Source: Prado023 sp963777855 (GTDB lineage Bacteria > Actinomycetota > Actinomycetes > S36-B12 > CAIYMF01). Taken from it: a stretch of 64,000 bases of DNA. The notes beneath the pieces were generated by a model. The model was not told the DNA's origin. It made no database searches and saw only the letters and a program-made list of their open reading frames with translations. The stretch spans positions 1 through 64,000 of the forward strand of contig CAVZRW010000013.1 in NCBI GenBank assembly GCA_963777855.1, written 5' to 3'. Shown here piece by piece: positions 55,634-64,000 of the stretch. Position numbers and translations under genes: made by a program. Position 1 is the stretch's first letter. Each line of letters starts with the position of its first letter.

Positions 55634-56785
55634 TCAGCCGGGCCCGACCGTGTGCGCCGCGGCGCCCGTGGCCAGCCCGGCCAGGGTCGCGGCGACCAGC
55701 GCGCCGAGCGTGGGCAGGTGGTAGCCGCCCTCCTGCACGGCCACCGTCGGCAGGCCCAGTGACCCGAGCAGGGCGCCAGCGGCCCGGTAGCCGTCCCGGC
55801 TGACCCGCAGCGGGCTCTCGGGGTCATCGGTGGCAGCATCGACCCCCAGCGAGACGACCAGGGCATCGGCGCCGAAGTTGCGCGCCTCGGCCACGAGCTG
55901 CTCGACCGCGGGCAGCCAGCGGTCGTCCCCGGCGCGCGCCGGCAGGGGGAGGTTGAGGTTCGCGCCCAGCCCGCTGCCACGGCCGGTCTCGTCGGCGAAC
56001 CCGACGAAGTGGGGGAACCAGCCTGCTCCGGGGTCGACATGCACCGAGCCGTAGAACACGTCGCCGCGGTCGTAGAAGATCGCCTGGGTGCCGTTGCCGT
56101 GGTGGGCGTCGATGTCGAGGACCGCCACGCGCTGCGCCCCGCGGGCCCGCAGCGCGTCGGCGGCGATGGCGGCGTTGTTCAGGTAGCACGAGCCGCCGAA
56201 CGCGTCGGCGCTGGCGTGGTGCCCGGGCGGTCGGCACAGGGCGTACGCCAGGCGGGCGGTCCGGGGCGGTCCGTCGGCCCCGGACGGATCGAGTCCGGCA
56301 CCCGCCACCAGGTCCACGGCGGTCAGCGCCGCCCCGGCAGCGGCTTCGGCTGCGTCCCACGTGCCGGGACCGATCAGCGTCATCGTGTCGTAGCAGTACT
56401 GCCCGGCCCGGGCGTGCGCGGCAGTCGGCCTGCGCACCGGGAGGCCGCCGAGCATGCCGGCGGTGGGGAAGACGTAGGGAACGACCCGGTCCTGGCCGGG
56501 GTCCGAGGCGTAGTTGCCCACCATCCAGGCGTCATGGATGGTCTTCAGGTGCTGGATCATCCCGGGGGTGTGCACGGCCAGCAGGGCCGCGGGATCGGGA
56601 TCGCCGGCGGTGACCTCTGGGTGGCCGGCGCGGATCAGCGCCTCGCGGATCACGTTCACCCGCTCGACCACCTCGGTGCCCGGGGTGCGCACGCCCAGCC
56701 AGATCTCCGCCGAGGGCACGTGGCGCCGGGTGCGCGGATGCCACACGAAGGGGATCGGGGCAGCGCCCGGCTGCGGCTGGCTCAC
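55634..56785 (-). CDS. histone deacetylase/acetylpolyamine amidohydrolase family protein
   Basis: A 383-residue zinc amidohydrolase: RPPGHHASADAFGGSCYLNN (catalytic His pair), VLDIDAHHGNGTQAIFYDRG (zinc ligands Asp and His), SLGVDAATDDPESP (third ligand) and VQEGGYHLPTLG. The HVDPGAGWFPHFVGFADETG loop is typical of acetylpolyamine amidohydrolases and APAH-like bacterial enzymes. GTG 56785 is leaderless, CAGGAT (56792-56797) 6 bases upstream. It converges on the DUF6104 gene with 11 bases between. It probably deacetylates polyamines or another acylated amine. Confidence 0.88.
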   Translation of the reverse strand: MSQPQPGAAPIPFVWHPRTRRHVPSAEIWLGVRTPGTEVVERVNVIREALIRAGHPEVTAGDPDPAALLAVHTPGMIQHLKTIHDAWMVGNYASDPGQDRVVPYVFPTAGMLGGLPVRRPTAAHARAGQYCYDTMTLIGPGTWDAAEAAAGAALTAVDLVAGAGLDPSGADGPPRTARLAYALCRPPGHHASADAFGGSCYLNNAAIAADALRARGAQRVAVLDIDAHHGNGTQAIFYDRGDVFYGSVHVDPGAGWFPHFVGFADETGRGSGLGANLNLPLPARAGDDRWLPAVEQLVAEARNFGADALVVSLGVDAATDDPESPLRVSRDGYRAAGALLGSLGLPTVAVQEGGYHLPTLGALVAATLAGLATGAAAHTVGPG

Positions 56786-56995
56786 GGACCCATCCTGCCA
56801 TCGGCCTCGCCGCCGGGTGCGGGCGCGGCGGGCGTGGTCCGGCCGGTGGGGTCTGGCGGGCGTGGTCCGGCCGGTGGGTCCCGGCGGGTGGGTCCCGGCG
56901 GGTGGGTCCCGGCGGGTGGGTCCCGGCGGGCGGGCCGAGTCGGACTCCCGCCCGAGTGGCCGGGGTCGATGCGGGTGCCGTGGCACGATGCGGCC
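56786..56995. promoter_or_regulatory. divergent promoter region, amidohydrolase/P1 peptidase
   Basis: CAGGAT on the minus strand (56792-56797) serves GTG 56785. CACGAT on the plus strand (56984-56989) serves ATG 56996 with a 6-base gap. Between them lies a minisatellite (56871-56933) and, before it, two copies of a GGTCCGGCCGGTGGG segment. Confidence 0.55.
56871..56933. repeat. 15-base minisatellite GGTGGGTCCCGGCGG
   Basis: Four near-perfect tandem 15-base units lie in the divergent promoter region of the amidohydrolase and P1 peptidase genes. Confidence 0.88.
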
Positions 56996-58225
56996 ATGAC
57001 GACGCTGGCCGACTTGGGGATCACCATCGGGACCCTTCCCCCGGGGCCCACCGACTCGGTGATCGACGTGCCCGGGGTGGGTCTCGGGCATGCCACGATC
57101 GTCCGCGACGAGGAGCAGCCGCCGCGCGGTCGCGGCGTGGCCCGCACCGGGGTGACGGTGCTCGACCTCGGCGGGGACCTGTGGTCCCAGCCCGTGCCGG
57201 CCGGTGGCTCGGTGCTCAACGGGGCCGGTGAGTGCACCGGGTTCCTCTCGGCCCAGGAATGGGGCCTGGTCGAGTCCCCGGTCTACCTCACCTCGACGAT
57301 GCAGCTGGGGCGGGTGTACGACTCGGCCTGCCGGATCGCCCTGGCCGAGGCCGCCGGGGTCGCCGACGAGGTGGTCATCCCCGTGGTCGGCGAGTGCGAC
57401 GACTCGTGGCTGAGCTTCGCCGGTGCGATGCAGGTCGAGCACGACGACGTGCTGGCGGCGCGCCGGGCCGCGCGGGAGTCGGTCGGGTCGGGGGTCCGGC
57501 CGCACACCGGGGCGGTCGGTGCCGGCACCGGCATGCTGTGCTTGGGCTGGAAGGGCGGCATCGGCACCGCCTCGAGGGTGGTCCCCAGCGGGCACACGGT
57601 CGGCGTCCTGCTGCTGACCAACTTCGGCCAGTGGGACAGGTTGACGGTCGCAGGGGTGCCGGTCGGGCGGATCCTGGGTCGCGGTGGCCTGACCGACGGC
57701 CCGAGTGAGGGGGCGATGCCCGCAGGTGCGGCCGGCGTGCCCGCCGGCGGGGGAGCGGCTGCCGGTCACGCGGGTGGTGGGGCGCCAACCCGACCGGGTA
57801 CCGGGGGGCCGCCGCCGGCCGGGTCCTGCTTGGGCGTGGTCGTCACCGACGCGCCGCTGGACACCCACGGGGCCCGACGGCTGGCCACGCGCATCGGCCT
57901 GGGCCTGGCCCGGGCCGGGTCGGTGGCCCACCACGGGTCGGGTGAGATCTTCCTGGGTGTCTCGACCGGCCTGCGCAGCCCGCGGGACATCCGCCCGGGG
58001 TCGGCCGGCCTGGGCGGCGCGGCGCTGGACCCGCTGTTCGAGGCCTGCGTGGACGCAGCCGAGGAGGCGGTGATCGACTCGCTGATCAACGCCGCCGACA
58101 CCGTGGGTCACCGCGGGCGCACCGCCCGGGCGCTGCCGCACGCCGACCTGGCCGCGGCGCTGGACCCCGCCGCCGTGGCAGGATTCCGGGATGCACATGC
58201 CCTTCGAGGACCTCCGCCCGGCTGA
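56996..58225 (+). CDS. P1 family (DmpA-type) self-processing aminopeptidase
   Basis: A 409-residue N-terminal-nucleophile peptidase of family S58 (DmpA/BapA), which includes D- and beta-aminopeptidases. Key motifs: TDSVIDVPGVGLGHATIV, GAVGAGTGMLCLGWKGGIG, and the cleavage site AGSCLGVVVTDAPL, where Ser277 would become the N-terminus of the beta chain. A Gly/Ala-rich loop of about 45 residues precedes the cleavage site. C-terminal AHHGSGEIFLGVSTGL is conserved. The start is leaderless. The last 35 bases overlap the aminotransferase gene. Confidence 0.88.
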   Translation: MTTLADLGITIGTLPPGPTDSVIDVPGVGLGHATIVRDEEQPPRGRGVARTGVTVLDLGGDLWSQPVPAGGSVLNGAGECTGFLSAQEWGLVESPVYLTSTMQLGRVYDSACRIALAEAAGVADEVVIPVVGECDDSWLSFAGAMQVEHDDVLAARRAARESVGSGVRPHTGAVGAGTGMLCLGWKGGIGTASRVVPSGHTVGVLLLTNFGQWDRLTVAGVPVGRILGRGGLTDGPSEGAMPAGAAGVPAGGGAAAGHAGGGAPTRPGTGGPPPAGSCLGVVVTDAPLDTHGARRLATRIGLGLARAGSVAHHGSGEIFLGVSTGLRSPRDIRPGSAGLGGAALDPLFEACVDAAEEAVIDSLINAADTVGHRGRTARALPHADLAAALDPAAVAGFRDAHALRGPPPG

Positions 58226-59342
58226 GCTGCGCGGACACACCTCGATCAAGTGGTCCCACTACGGTCCCGACGTGCTGCCCCTGTGGGTCGCCGAGATGGA
58301 CGTCCTGCCCGCGCCCGAGGTCCAGCAGGCCCTGGTCGCGGCGGTCCGCGCCGGCGACACCGGGTACCCGGGGTCGGGCCGGACCTACGCGCAGGCGTTC
58401 GCGGGCTTCGCCGGGCGCCGCTGGGGCTGGCAGCCCGACCCGGCCCACACCGCGCAGTGTGCGGACGTCATGACCGGCATCCGGGTGCTGGTCGAGAGCC
58501 TCACCGATGTCGGGGGCACCGTGGTGATCCCGAGCCCCGTGTACCCGCCGTTCGCCCTGTTCGCCCTGGAGCTGCGCCGGCACGTGGCCACGGTCGACCT
58601 CACCACCGAGGGGCGCCTGGACCTGCCGGCGATCGAGGCGGCGCTCTCTGCGGTGCCGGTCGGGCAGCGCCCTGTGCTGCTGCTGTGCAGCCCGCACAAC
58701 CCGACCGGCGTGGTGCACACGCGCGCCGAGCTGCTCGAGGTGGCCAGGATCGCCGACGCCCGCGGGGCCCACGTCATCGTCGACGAGGTGCACGCCCCGC
58801 TCGTGCCCGAGCCGGCGCAGTTCGTCGCGTGGCTGGAGGTGGCCGGCTCGGGCTTCGTGGTCACCTCGGCGGCCAAGGCGTTCAACCTCGCGGGACTCAA
58901 GGCCGGCCTGATCGTCGCAGCACCCGAGTCGGCCCCGTTGCTGGCCAACCTGCCCGGGTCGGTGCCCTACGGCGCCAGCCACCTCGGCGTGATCGGGCAC
59001 AGCGCCGGCTACGCCAGCGCCCCGGACTGGCTCGACGGCGTCAACGCGAACATCGCGGCGAACCGCGACCTGCTCGGCGAGCTGCTCGCCGAGCACCTGC
59101 CCGGGGTCGGGTACCGCCCGCCGCAGGCCACGTACCTGGCGTGGCTCGACCTGCGTGAGTACGGGCTGGGCGAGGACCCGGCCGCCGTGCTCCTGCGCGA
59201 CGCGGGGGTCGCGCTGACCGCCGGGCTGCCGTTCGGGCCCGGTGGCGCGGGGCATGCCCGGCTGAACCTGGCCTGCTCGCGTGAGGTCCTCACCGAGGCG
59301 GTAGCGCGGATGGCCGAGGTCCTGGCCGACTCCCTGGAGTAG
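58191..59342 (+). CDS. MalY/PatB family PLP-dependent aminotransferase (C-S lyase type)
   Basis: A 383-residue fold-type I enzyme: LPLWVAEMDVLPAPEVQQAL near the N-terminus is the MalY/PatB hallmark, CSPHNPTGVVHTRAELLEVA is next, VIVDEVHAPLV follows, and the PLP-binding Lys is in TSAAKAFNLAGLKAGL. These enzymes often cleave cystathionine or S-conjugates. ATG 58191 lies inside the P1 peptidase gene; CAGGAT (58179-58184) 6 bases upstream would give a leaderless message from within that gene. Confidence 0.87.
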   Translation: MHMPFEDLRPAELRGHTSIKWSHYGPDVLPLWVAEMDVLPAPEVQQALVAAVRAGDTGYPGSGRTYAQAFAGFAGRRWGWQPDPAHTAQCADVMTGIRVLVESLTDVGGTVVIPSPVYPPFALFALELRRHVATVDLTTEGRLDLPAIEAALSAVPVGQRPVLLLCSPHNPTGVVHTRAELLEVARIADARGAHVIVDEVHAPLVPEPAQFVAWLEVAGSGFVVTSAAKAFNLAGLKAGLIVAAPESAPLLANLPGSVPYGASHLGVIGHSAGYASAPDWLDGVNANIAANRDLLGELLAEHLPGVGYRPPQATYLAWLDLREYGLGEDPAAVLLRDAGVALTAGLPFGPGGAGHARLNLACSREVLTEAVARMAEVLADSLE

Positions 59343-59357
59343 CCGCGGGCGGGTGGC

Positions 59358-59450
59358 GGGGCCAGCCCTGCTCGGCCAGCCCTGCTCGGCCAGGCCTACT
59401 CGGCCAGCCCTGCTGCGCCGGCCCTGCTCGGCCAGGCCTACTCGGCCAGG
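59358..59450. repeat. CTCGGCCAGCCCTG tandem repeat
   Basis: About six imperfect 14-16 base units (GGCCAGCCCTGCTC and GGCCAGGCCTACTC variants) follow the aminotransferase and extend into the last codons of the transporter ATPase gene on the other strand. Confidence 0.8.
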
Positions 59451-60398
59451 TGGCAGGCCGCCGCGTGGTCGGCCTGCAGCGCCAGCACGGCCGGGGACTC
59501 CTCGCGGCAGCGCCGCGCCATGTCCTCGGCCAGGCCCGCGCGCAGGGCCGGGCAGCGCGGGTGGAACCGGCACCCGGCCGGCACCCGGGTCGGGTCGGGC
59601 GGCTCGCCGACCAGCACGATCGGCTCCAGCCGGGCGATCTCGGGCACCACCGACAGCAGCGCCCGGGTGTACGGGTGCCGCGGGTCGGCCAGCACCTGCT
59701 CGGTCGAGCCCTCCTCGATGATCCGCCCGAGGTACATGACCGCGATCCGGTCGGCGATGCTCCAGGCCAGGCCGAGGTCGTGGGTGACCACCAGCAGGGT
59801 GAGGCCCAGCTCCTCGCGCAGCCGCAGCAGCAGGGCCAGGATCTCCCCACGCACCGAGGCATCGAGGCTGGAGACCGGCTCGTCGGCGATCAGGATCTCC
59901 GGCTCGAGCACCAGCGCCCCGGCGATCACCACCCGCTGGCGCTGGCCGCCGGAGAGCTCGTGCGGGTAGCGGTCCAGGAAGCGCTCGGGCGGGCGCAGGC
60001 CCACCCGGGACAGGGCCTCGGCCACCCGTCGCGGCTGGTCGTCCACGCCGTGGATCTGCAGGCCCTCGGCCACCGACTCGTACACGGTCCGCCGCGGGTT
60101 GAGCGAGCCCATCGGGTCCTGGAGGACCAGCTGCGCCCGGCGGCGGTAGGCCTTGAGCCCGGCGCGCGAGCGGTCCAGGGGGGCGCCGGCGACGAGGACC
60201 TCGCCGGCGGTCACCGGCTGCAGGCCGAGCAGCGCCCGGGCCAGGGTCGACTTGCCGCACCCCGGACTCGCCCACGAGGGCCACCACCTGGCCGGGCTGC
60301 ACGCTGAGGTTGACCCCGTCGACTGCCCGGGCGCGCTGGCCCCGGCCGCCGGGGAACTCCACCGCGAGGCCGCGCGCCTCCAACGCCGGTGTGGTCAT
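59438..60398 (-). CDS. oligopeptide/dipeptide ABC transporter ATP-binding protein (OppF/DppF-like), one frameshift
   Basis: About 319 residues. Walker A GESG(C)GKST is split by one extra G near 60261. Signature HELSGGQRQRVVIAGALV, Walker B ILIADEPVSSLD and the switch His in VVTHDLGLAW are intact, as is the oligopeptide-type C-terminal Cys cluster (CRFHPRCPALRAGL). It powers peptide import with the next four genes on this strand. The start overlaps the previous stop (ATGA). Confidence 0.9.
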
Positions 60399-61429
60399 GC
60401 GGCACCTCCCACGGGGCCCGGGATGGGCGGGGTCAGGGGGTGGCGGCAGGCCGTGGCGCGCCCGGCCCCGAGGTCGACCAGCGGCACCGAACCGGTGATG
60501 CAGTCCTCGCGGACCGCGGGGCAGCGGGGCGCGAACGGGCACCCCTGGCTCACCTCCCCGGGGAACGGGGGGTCACCGGGGAGCCCGGCCGGGTGGTAGC
60601 GGAACCGTGGGTCGCCGATCCGGGGGAACGCCTGGGCCAGCGCGCGCGAGTACGGGTGCGCTGGGTTCTCGAAGACCTGGTCGGCGGGGCCCACCTCCAC
60701 CACCTCCCCGGCGTACATCACCGCCACCTGGGCGCAGGTCTCGGCCAGCACCGACAGGTCGTGGGAGATCAGCACGAGGGTCAACCCGAGGCGGTCCACG
60801 AGGTCGGTCATCACCGACAGCACCTGCGCCTGCACCATCACGTCGAGGGCCGTCGTGGGCTCGTCGGCGATGATGATCCGCGGCCGGCAGGCCAGGGCCA
60901 TCGCGATCATCACACGCTGGCGCTGGCCCCCGGACAGCTGGTGCGGGTAGGCCGCCGCACGGGCCGCGGGCAGGCCGACCTGCTCGAGCAGATCCCCCAC
61001 CCGGCGCGCCACCTCCGCCCGCGAGACCCGGGGCTCGTGCAGGGCGATCGGCTCGCCGACCTGCTCGCCGATCCGCTGGATGGGGTTCAGCCCGTGCAGG
61101 GCGCCCTGGAACACGATCGAGGCCCCCGCCCAGCGCAGGGCGCGCAGCCGCTTGAACGACATGGCCAGCACGTCCTCGCCGTCGACGAGCACCTGACCGG
61201 TGACCGTCGCCGACTTCGGCTGCAGTCGCAGCACCGTCGAGACCAGCGTGGACTTGCCGCTGCCGCTCTCCCCGGCGATGCCCAGCGACGAGCCGGCCGG
61301 CAGGCTCAGGCTCACCCCACGCACCGCGGGGACCTCCCCCGATCGGGCGCGGTAGGTCAGGTGCACGTCGCGGAACTCCAGCGCGGGCGGGACCGGTCCG
61401 GCGGGGGCGCTCATGGCCGGCGCGCTCAT
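60395..61429 (-). CDS. oligopeptide/dipeptide ABC transporter ATP-binding protein (OppD/DppD-like)
   Basis: A 344-residue ABC ATPase, intact: Walker A GESGSGKSTLVS, signature HQLSGGQRQRVMIAMALACR, Walker B IIIADEPTTALD, switch His in ISHDLSVLA, and the C-terminal oligopeptide extension with CPFAPRCPAVREDC. It pairs with the OppF-like ATPase. The start overlaps the permease stop by 4 bases. Confidence 0.93.
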   Translation of the reverse strand: MSAPAMSAPAGPVPPALEFRDVHLTYRARSGEVPAVRGVSLSLPAGSSLGIAGESGSGKSTLVSTVLRLQPKSATVTGQVLVDGEDVLAMSFKRLRALRWAGASIVFQGALHGLNPIQRIGEQVGEPIALHEPRVSRAEVARRVGDLLEQVGLPAARAAAYPHQLSGGQRQRVMIAMALACRPRIIIADEPTTALDVMVQAQVLSVMTDLVDRLGLTLVLISHDLSVLAETCAQVAVMYAGEVVEVGPADQVFENPAHPYSRALAQAFPRIGDPRFRYHPAGLPGDPPFPGEVSQGCPFAPRCPAVREDCITGSVPLVDLGAGRATACRHPLTPPIPGPVGGAA

Positions 61430-62334
61430 GGCCGCAGGCCCATCGCCCGCGGATCCACGATGGCCTCCATCGCCCGACCGATCAGGGTGAACGCGAGCAC
61501 GACGGCCACCACGCACAGGCCCGGCGGCAGCACGTACCACCACGCCCCGACGGTCATGGCCCCGTTCGTGAAGGCGCCGTCGAGCATGGTGCCCCAGGAC
61601 GGCCGCAGCGGGTCGCCGAGACCAAGGAAGCTCAGGGTCGTCTCGGACAGGATCGCCAGGGCCACCATCAGGGTGGTGTTGGCCAGCACCAGGGGCATCA
61701 CGTTGGGCAGCACGTGGCGACGCATCTGGTGCAGGTCACCGCCGCCGAGGGCGCGGGCACGCTCCAGGTACGGCCGCGCCGACACCGACAGCGTCTGGGC
61801 CCGGACCAGTCGCGCCGTCCCGGGCCATGAGGTGATCCCGATGACGATGATGATGTTCAGCAGCGAGGCGCCGAGCACGGTGGCCAGGACGATCGCCAGC
61901 GGCAGGAACGGGATCACCAGGAACCAGTCGGTGAACCGGTTGAGGGCCGCACCCGTCCAGCCCCGGAAGTGCCCCGACATGACCCCGATGACGGTGCCGA
62001 TCACCATCGACACCACGGTGGCTGCCAGGCCGACCGTCAGGCTGACCCGGGCGCCCCAGACGAGCAGGGCAAGGATGGACCGGCCGCTCTCGTCGGTGCC
62101 CAGCGGGTAGCCAGGGCTCGGCGGGCTCATCGGCGGGCCCGTGGCCTGGGTCACGCTGATCGTCTCCCGCGGGAACAGCCAGGGGGCGAGCACCGCGGCC
62201 AGGACGAAGAAGACCAGGATGGCGACCCCGGCCATGCCGGTGCGGCTGCGCCGGAACTGCGCCCAGCCCGATGTGCCGGGCACGCCCGACCCAGCGCCGG
62301 GGTCGAGGGCCGGGCCGGCCACGGGGGCACTCAT
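61426..62334 (-). CDS. oligopeptide/dipeptide ABC transporter permease (DppC/OppC-like)
   Basis: A 302-residue permease with an N-terminal membrane helix (GMAGVAILVFFVLAAVLAPW), then YPLGTDESGRSILALLVWGA, the classic DppC signature, and the EAA loop ERARALGGGDLHQMRRHVLP for ATPase contact. About six membrane helices. Coupled by 4-base overlaps on both sides. Confidence 0.93.
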   Translation of the reverse strand: MSAPVAGPALDPGAGSGVPGTSGWAQFRRSRTGMAGVAILVFFVLAAVLAPWLFPRETISVTQATGPPMSPPSPGYPLGTDESGRSILALLVWGARVSLTVGLAATVVSMVIGTVIGVMSGHFRGWTGAALNRFTDWFLVIPFLPLAIVLATVLGASLLNIIIVIGITSWPGTARLVRAQTLSVSARPYLERARALGGGDLHQMRRHVLPNVMPLVLANTTLMVALAILSETTLSFLGLGDPLRPSWGTMLDGAFTNGAMTVGAWWYVLPPGLCVVAVVLAFTLIGRAMEAIVDPRAMGLRP

Positions 62335-63305
62335 GTGCGCACCCGTGGGTCGAGCACGGCGTAGAGCAGGTCGGCGATGGTGTTGGCCACGATGACCCCG
62401 ATCGAGAACAGCAGGAAGATGGCCTGCAGCAGGGCGATGTCCGGCCCGCGCAGCGCGTCGTAGCTCAGCAGCCCCAGGCCCGGCCAGGAGAAGACCGTCT
62501 CCACGGTGATCGCCCCGGAGACCACGAAGCCGAGGTTCATCAGGATCAGCGTGAGCGTGGGCAGGATCGCGTTGGGCACCGCGTGCCGGCGCCGCACGTC
62601 GCGGTCCATCAGGCCCTTGGCCCGCGCCACCGTCAGGTAGTCCTGGCCCATCTCGTCGATCAGCGAGGCGCGCATCACCAGGGCGTACTCGGCCAGGTAC
62701 ACCGCCACGAGGGTGGTGACCGGCAGCACCATGTGCCAGGCCACGTCCAGCCACCCGGCCGGGCTCGACGGGTCGAGGCCGGGGGAGACGATCCCGCCGA
62801 TCGGGAAGATCCCCGGCACGAACCCGACGCCGACGCCGAACGTGATCAGCAGGATCATCCCGAGCCAGAACTCCGGCATGGAGTACAGCGTCAGGGTGAT
62901 CCCGGTGCTGACCCGGTCGAAGGCCTGCCCGCGCCTCCACGCTGAGCGGATGCCCAGCCAGGTGCCCAGGACGGAGGCGATCACCATCGCCGTGCCGACC
63001 AGCAGCAGGGTCGCCCCGATCCGCTCGCCGATCAGGGTCCACACCGGCTGGTTGTACCGGGCGGAGTTGATCGTCGAGGAGAACGGGTTGGCCAGGTAGG
63101 TCAGGAACTGCTCGCCGATCGGCTTGTCCAGCTCCGCGCGCAGGGCCGCGATCTGCTCGGGCGGCACGTTGCGCCCGCGCGTGTAGAGCCCGATCGGGTC
63201 CCCGGGCAGCATCCGGAACAGGAAGAAGTTGAACACCACCACGAACAGCAGCGTCGCCAGCCCGGAGGCCACCGAGCGCAGGGCGTAGCGGGCACCGGGG
63301 CCCAT
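62331..63305 (-). CDS. oligopeptide/dipeptide ABC transporter permease (DppB/OppB-like)
   Basis: A 324-residue permease: first helix GLATLLFVVVFNFFLFRMLP with the LPGDP motif, an extracellular loop with PPEQIAALRAELDKPIGEQF, and the EAA loop TVARAKGLMDRDVRRRHAVP. It forms the channel with the DppC-like permease. ATG 63305 follows the substrate-binding protein stop by 2 bases. Confidence 0.93.
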   Translation of the reverse strand: MGPGARYALRSVASGLATLLFVVVFNFFLFRMLPGDPIGLYTRGRNVPPEQIAALRAELDKPIGEQFLTYLANPFSSTINSARYNQPVWTLIGERIGATLLLVGTAMVIASVLGTWLGIRSAWRRGQAFDRVSTGITLTLYSMPEFWLGMILLITFGVGVGFVPGIFPIGGIVSPGLDPSSPAGWLDVAWHMVLPVTTLVAVYLAEYALVMRASLIDEMGQDYLTVARAKGLMDRDVRRRHAVPNAILPTLTLILMNLGFVVSGAITVETVFSWPGLGLLSYDALRGPDIALLQAIFLLFSIGVIVANTIADLLYAVLDPRVRT

Positions 63306-63307
63306 CG

Positions 63308-64000
63308 CTACTCGACGTCCTCGTCCGACGAGCGACGCCGGGACAGGAGCACGGCCGCACCGGCGCCCAGGACGACCAGGCCCGCGAGGCCCCCCAGCAG
63401 GGCCACGTTCATGCCGCTGTCGGTGGAGCTGCCGGTCCCAGCCGCCTGCCCCGAGTCCCCGTCGTCGCCCGGCCCGTCGGCCCCGGCGGGGGTCATCGAC
63501 TGGTAGGACCAGGTGCCGAACTGGAACAGCAGGGGCCCGGAGCCCGTGGGCTGCTGGGTGAAGTTGGTGAACCGGTCCGAGCGGTAGGCCTGCAGCAGGT
63601 CGTAGTAGTACGTGACGGCGTAGGGAGCCTCGTCGTAGATGATCTGCTGCATCTGCTTGACGATCGCCGCGCGGGCGGCGACGTCGGTCTCCACGGCCTG
63701 CTGGGCGTAGAGCGCGTCGTACTCGGGGCTGCAGAAGAACGAGTCGGACAGGCCTGCGTAGATGGTGCCGTCCTCCTTCGAGGAGCGCTGGCCGCAGGTG
63801 AACGTCGACAGCTGGTAGTCCGGGTCGGGCTCCACGACCCAGCCCCACTCGAAGAGGTCGAACCGGCCCTGGCCGTTGAGCTCGATGAGGGTGTCCTCGG
63901 AGACCATCTTCGGCTCGATCGTGATGCCGAGCGCCTCCAGCCAGCCCTGGACGTAGGTCGACGGTCCGCTGCGAGTCCGCGGACTCCTGGCGGCCGAGCA
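63308..64000 (-). CDS. ABC transporter substrate-binding protein, family 5 (5' part outside window), one frameshift
   Basis: The visible C-terminal 230 residues of a peptide-binding protein (ELNGQGRFDLFEWGWVVEPD, QIIYDEAPYAVTYYYDLLQA) end in a flexible Gly/Ser linker, a membrane helix (GGLAGLVVLGAGAAVLL) and an RRR-containing cytoplasmic tail. Membrane anchoring through a C-terminal helix instead of a lipoprotein tail is unusual for family 5. One extra G near 63972 shifts the frame (QESADSQRT before, STYVQGWLEAL after). It heads the transporter operon, and its start lies beyond 64000. Confidence 0.87.
   Translation of the reverse strand, partial: CSAARSPRTRSGPSTYVQGWLEALGITIEPKMVSEDTLIELNGQGRFDLFEWGWVVEPDPDYQLSTFTCGQRSSKEDGTIYAGLSDSFFCSPEYDALYAQQAVETDVAARAAIVKQMQQIIYDEAPYAVTYYYDLLQAYRSDRFTNFTQQPTGSGPLLFQFGTWSYQSMTPAGADGPGDDGDSGQAAGTGSSTDSGMNVALLGGLAGLVVLGAGAAVLLSRRRSSDEDVE

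Overview
The window is high-GC DNA of an actinomycete (Actinomycetota). Several genes support this: a WhiB1-type Fe-S regulator facing a PdtaS kinase, a SigR/RsrA thiol-stress pair, an RsbW/SigF-type pair, nickel superoxide dismutase with its SodX protease, the fused E1/E2 2-oxoglutarate decarboxylase Kgd, the 24-residue ribosomal protein bL37 and an acVLRF1 protein. Gene density is high, with many 1-4 base overlaps. About two dozen genes have a (T/C)AnnnT hexamer 6-8 bases before ATG or GTG, which indicates widespread leaderless transcription. No tRNA, rRNA, CRISPR array, transposase or phage gene was seen.

Layout: 1-2.6 kb holds a TerC membrane protein and a glycerol-1-phosphate dehydrogenase overlapping a HAD-IIA phosphatase. 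2.6-4.4 kb holds a DUF559/AbiEi-type gene set in GC-rich repeats. 4.4-8.6 kb is a fatty-acid oxidation operon (fadA, a heavily frameshifted fadB, a TetR regulator). 8.7-11 kb has acVLRF1, flavodoxin and a thioesterase. 11-19 kb is a carbohydrate island (GH76, M15-like peptidase, GH127, Gfo/Idh/MocA oxidoreductase, Zn alcohol dehydrogenase, GH13). 19-27.9 kb has a DEAD-box helicase with tandem repeats, a nitrobindin-like protein, a response regulator/kinase/lipoprotein trio, P450, CBS and APH-type proteins. 28-31.6 kb has a secreted subtilase, hisN and a lytic transglycosylase.

31.6-45 kb resembles the mycobacterial Rv3217-Rv3228 neighbourhood: rsgA, aroA, SRAP, sigR, rsrA, pdtaS and whiB1, interleaved with bL37, pilT and a FlK-like thioesterase. 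44.9-49 kb holds sigF/rsbW, a phosphatase, and sodN with sodX. 49-50.5 kb has a second DUF559/AbiEi gene flanked by a hairpin repeat. 50.5-55.6 kb has an MDR reductase and kgd. 55.6-64 kb is an amine/peptide salvage region: a deacetylase-family amidohydrolase, a P1 peptidase, a MalY-type aminotransferase and an Opp/Dpp ABC transporter.

At least 15 otherwise normal genes are broken by single-base indels, mostly insertions. The density is about 11 in fadB and one to three elsewhere. Housekeeping genes such as kgd, hisN and the SigF-type factor are affected, so sequencing or assembly error is the likeliest cause. These genes are annotated as single reconstructed loci with the shift sites noted.
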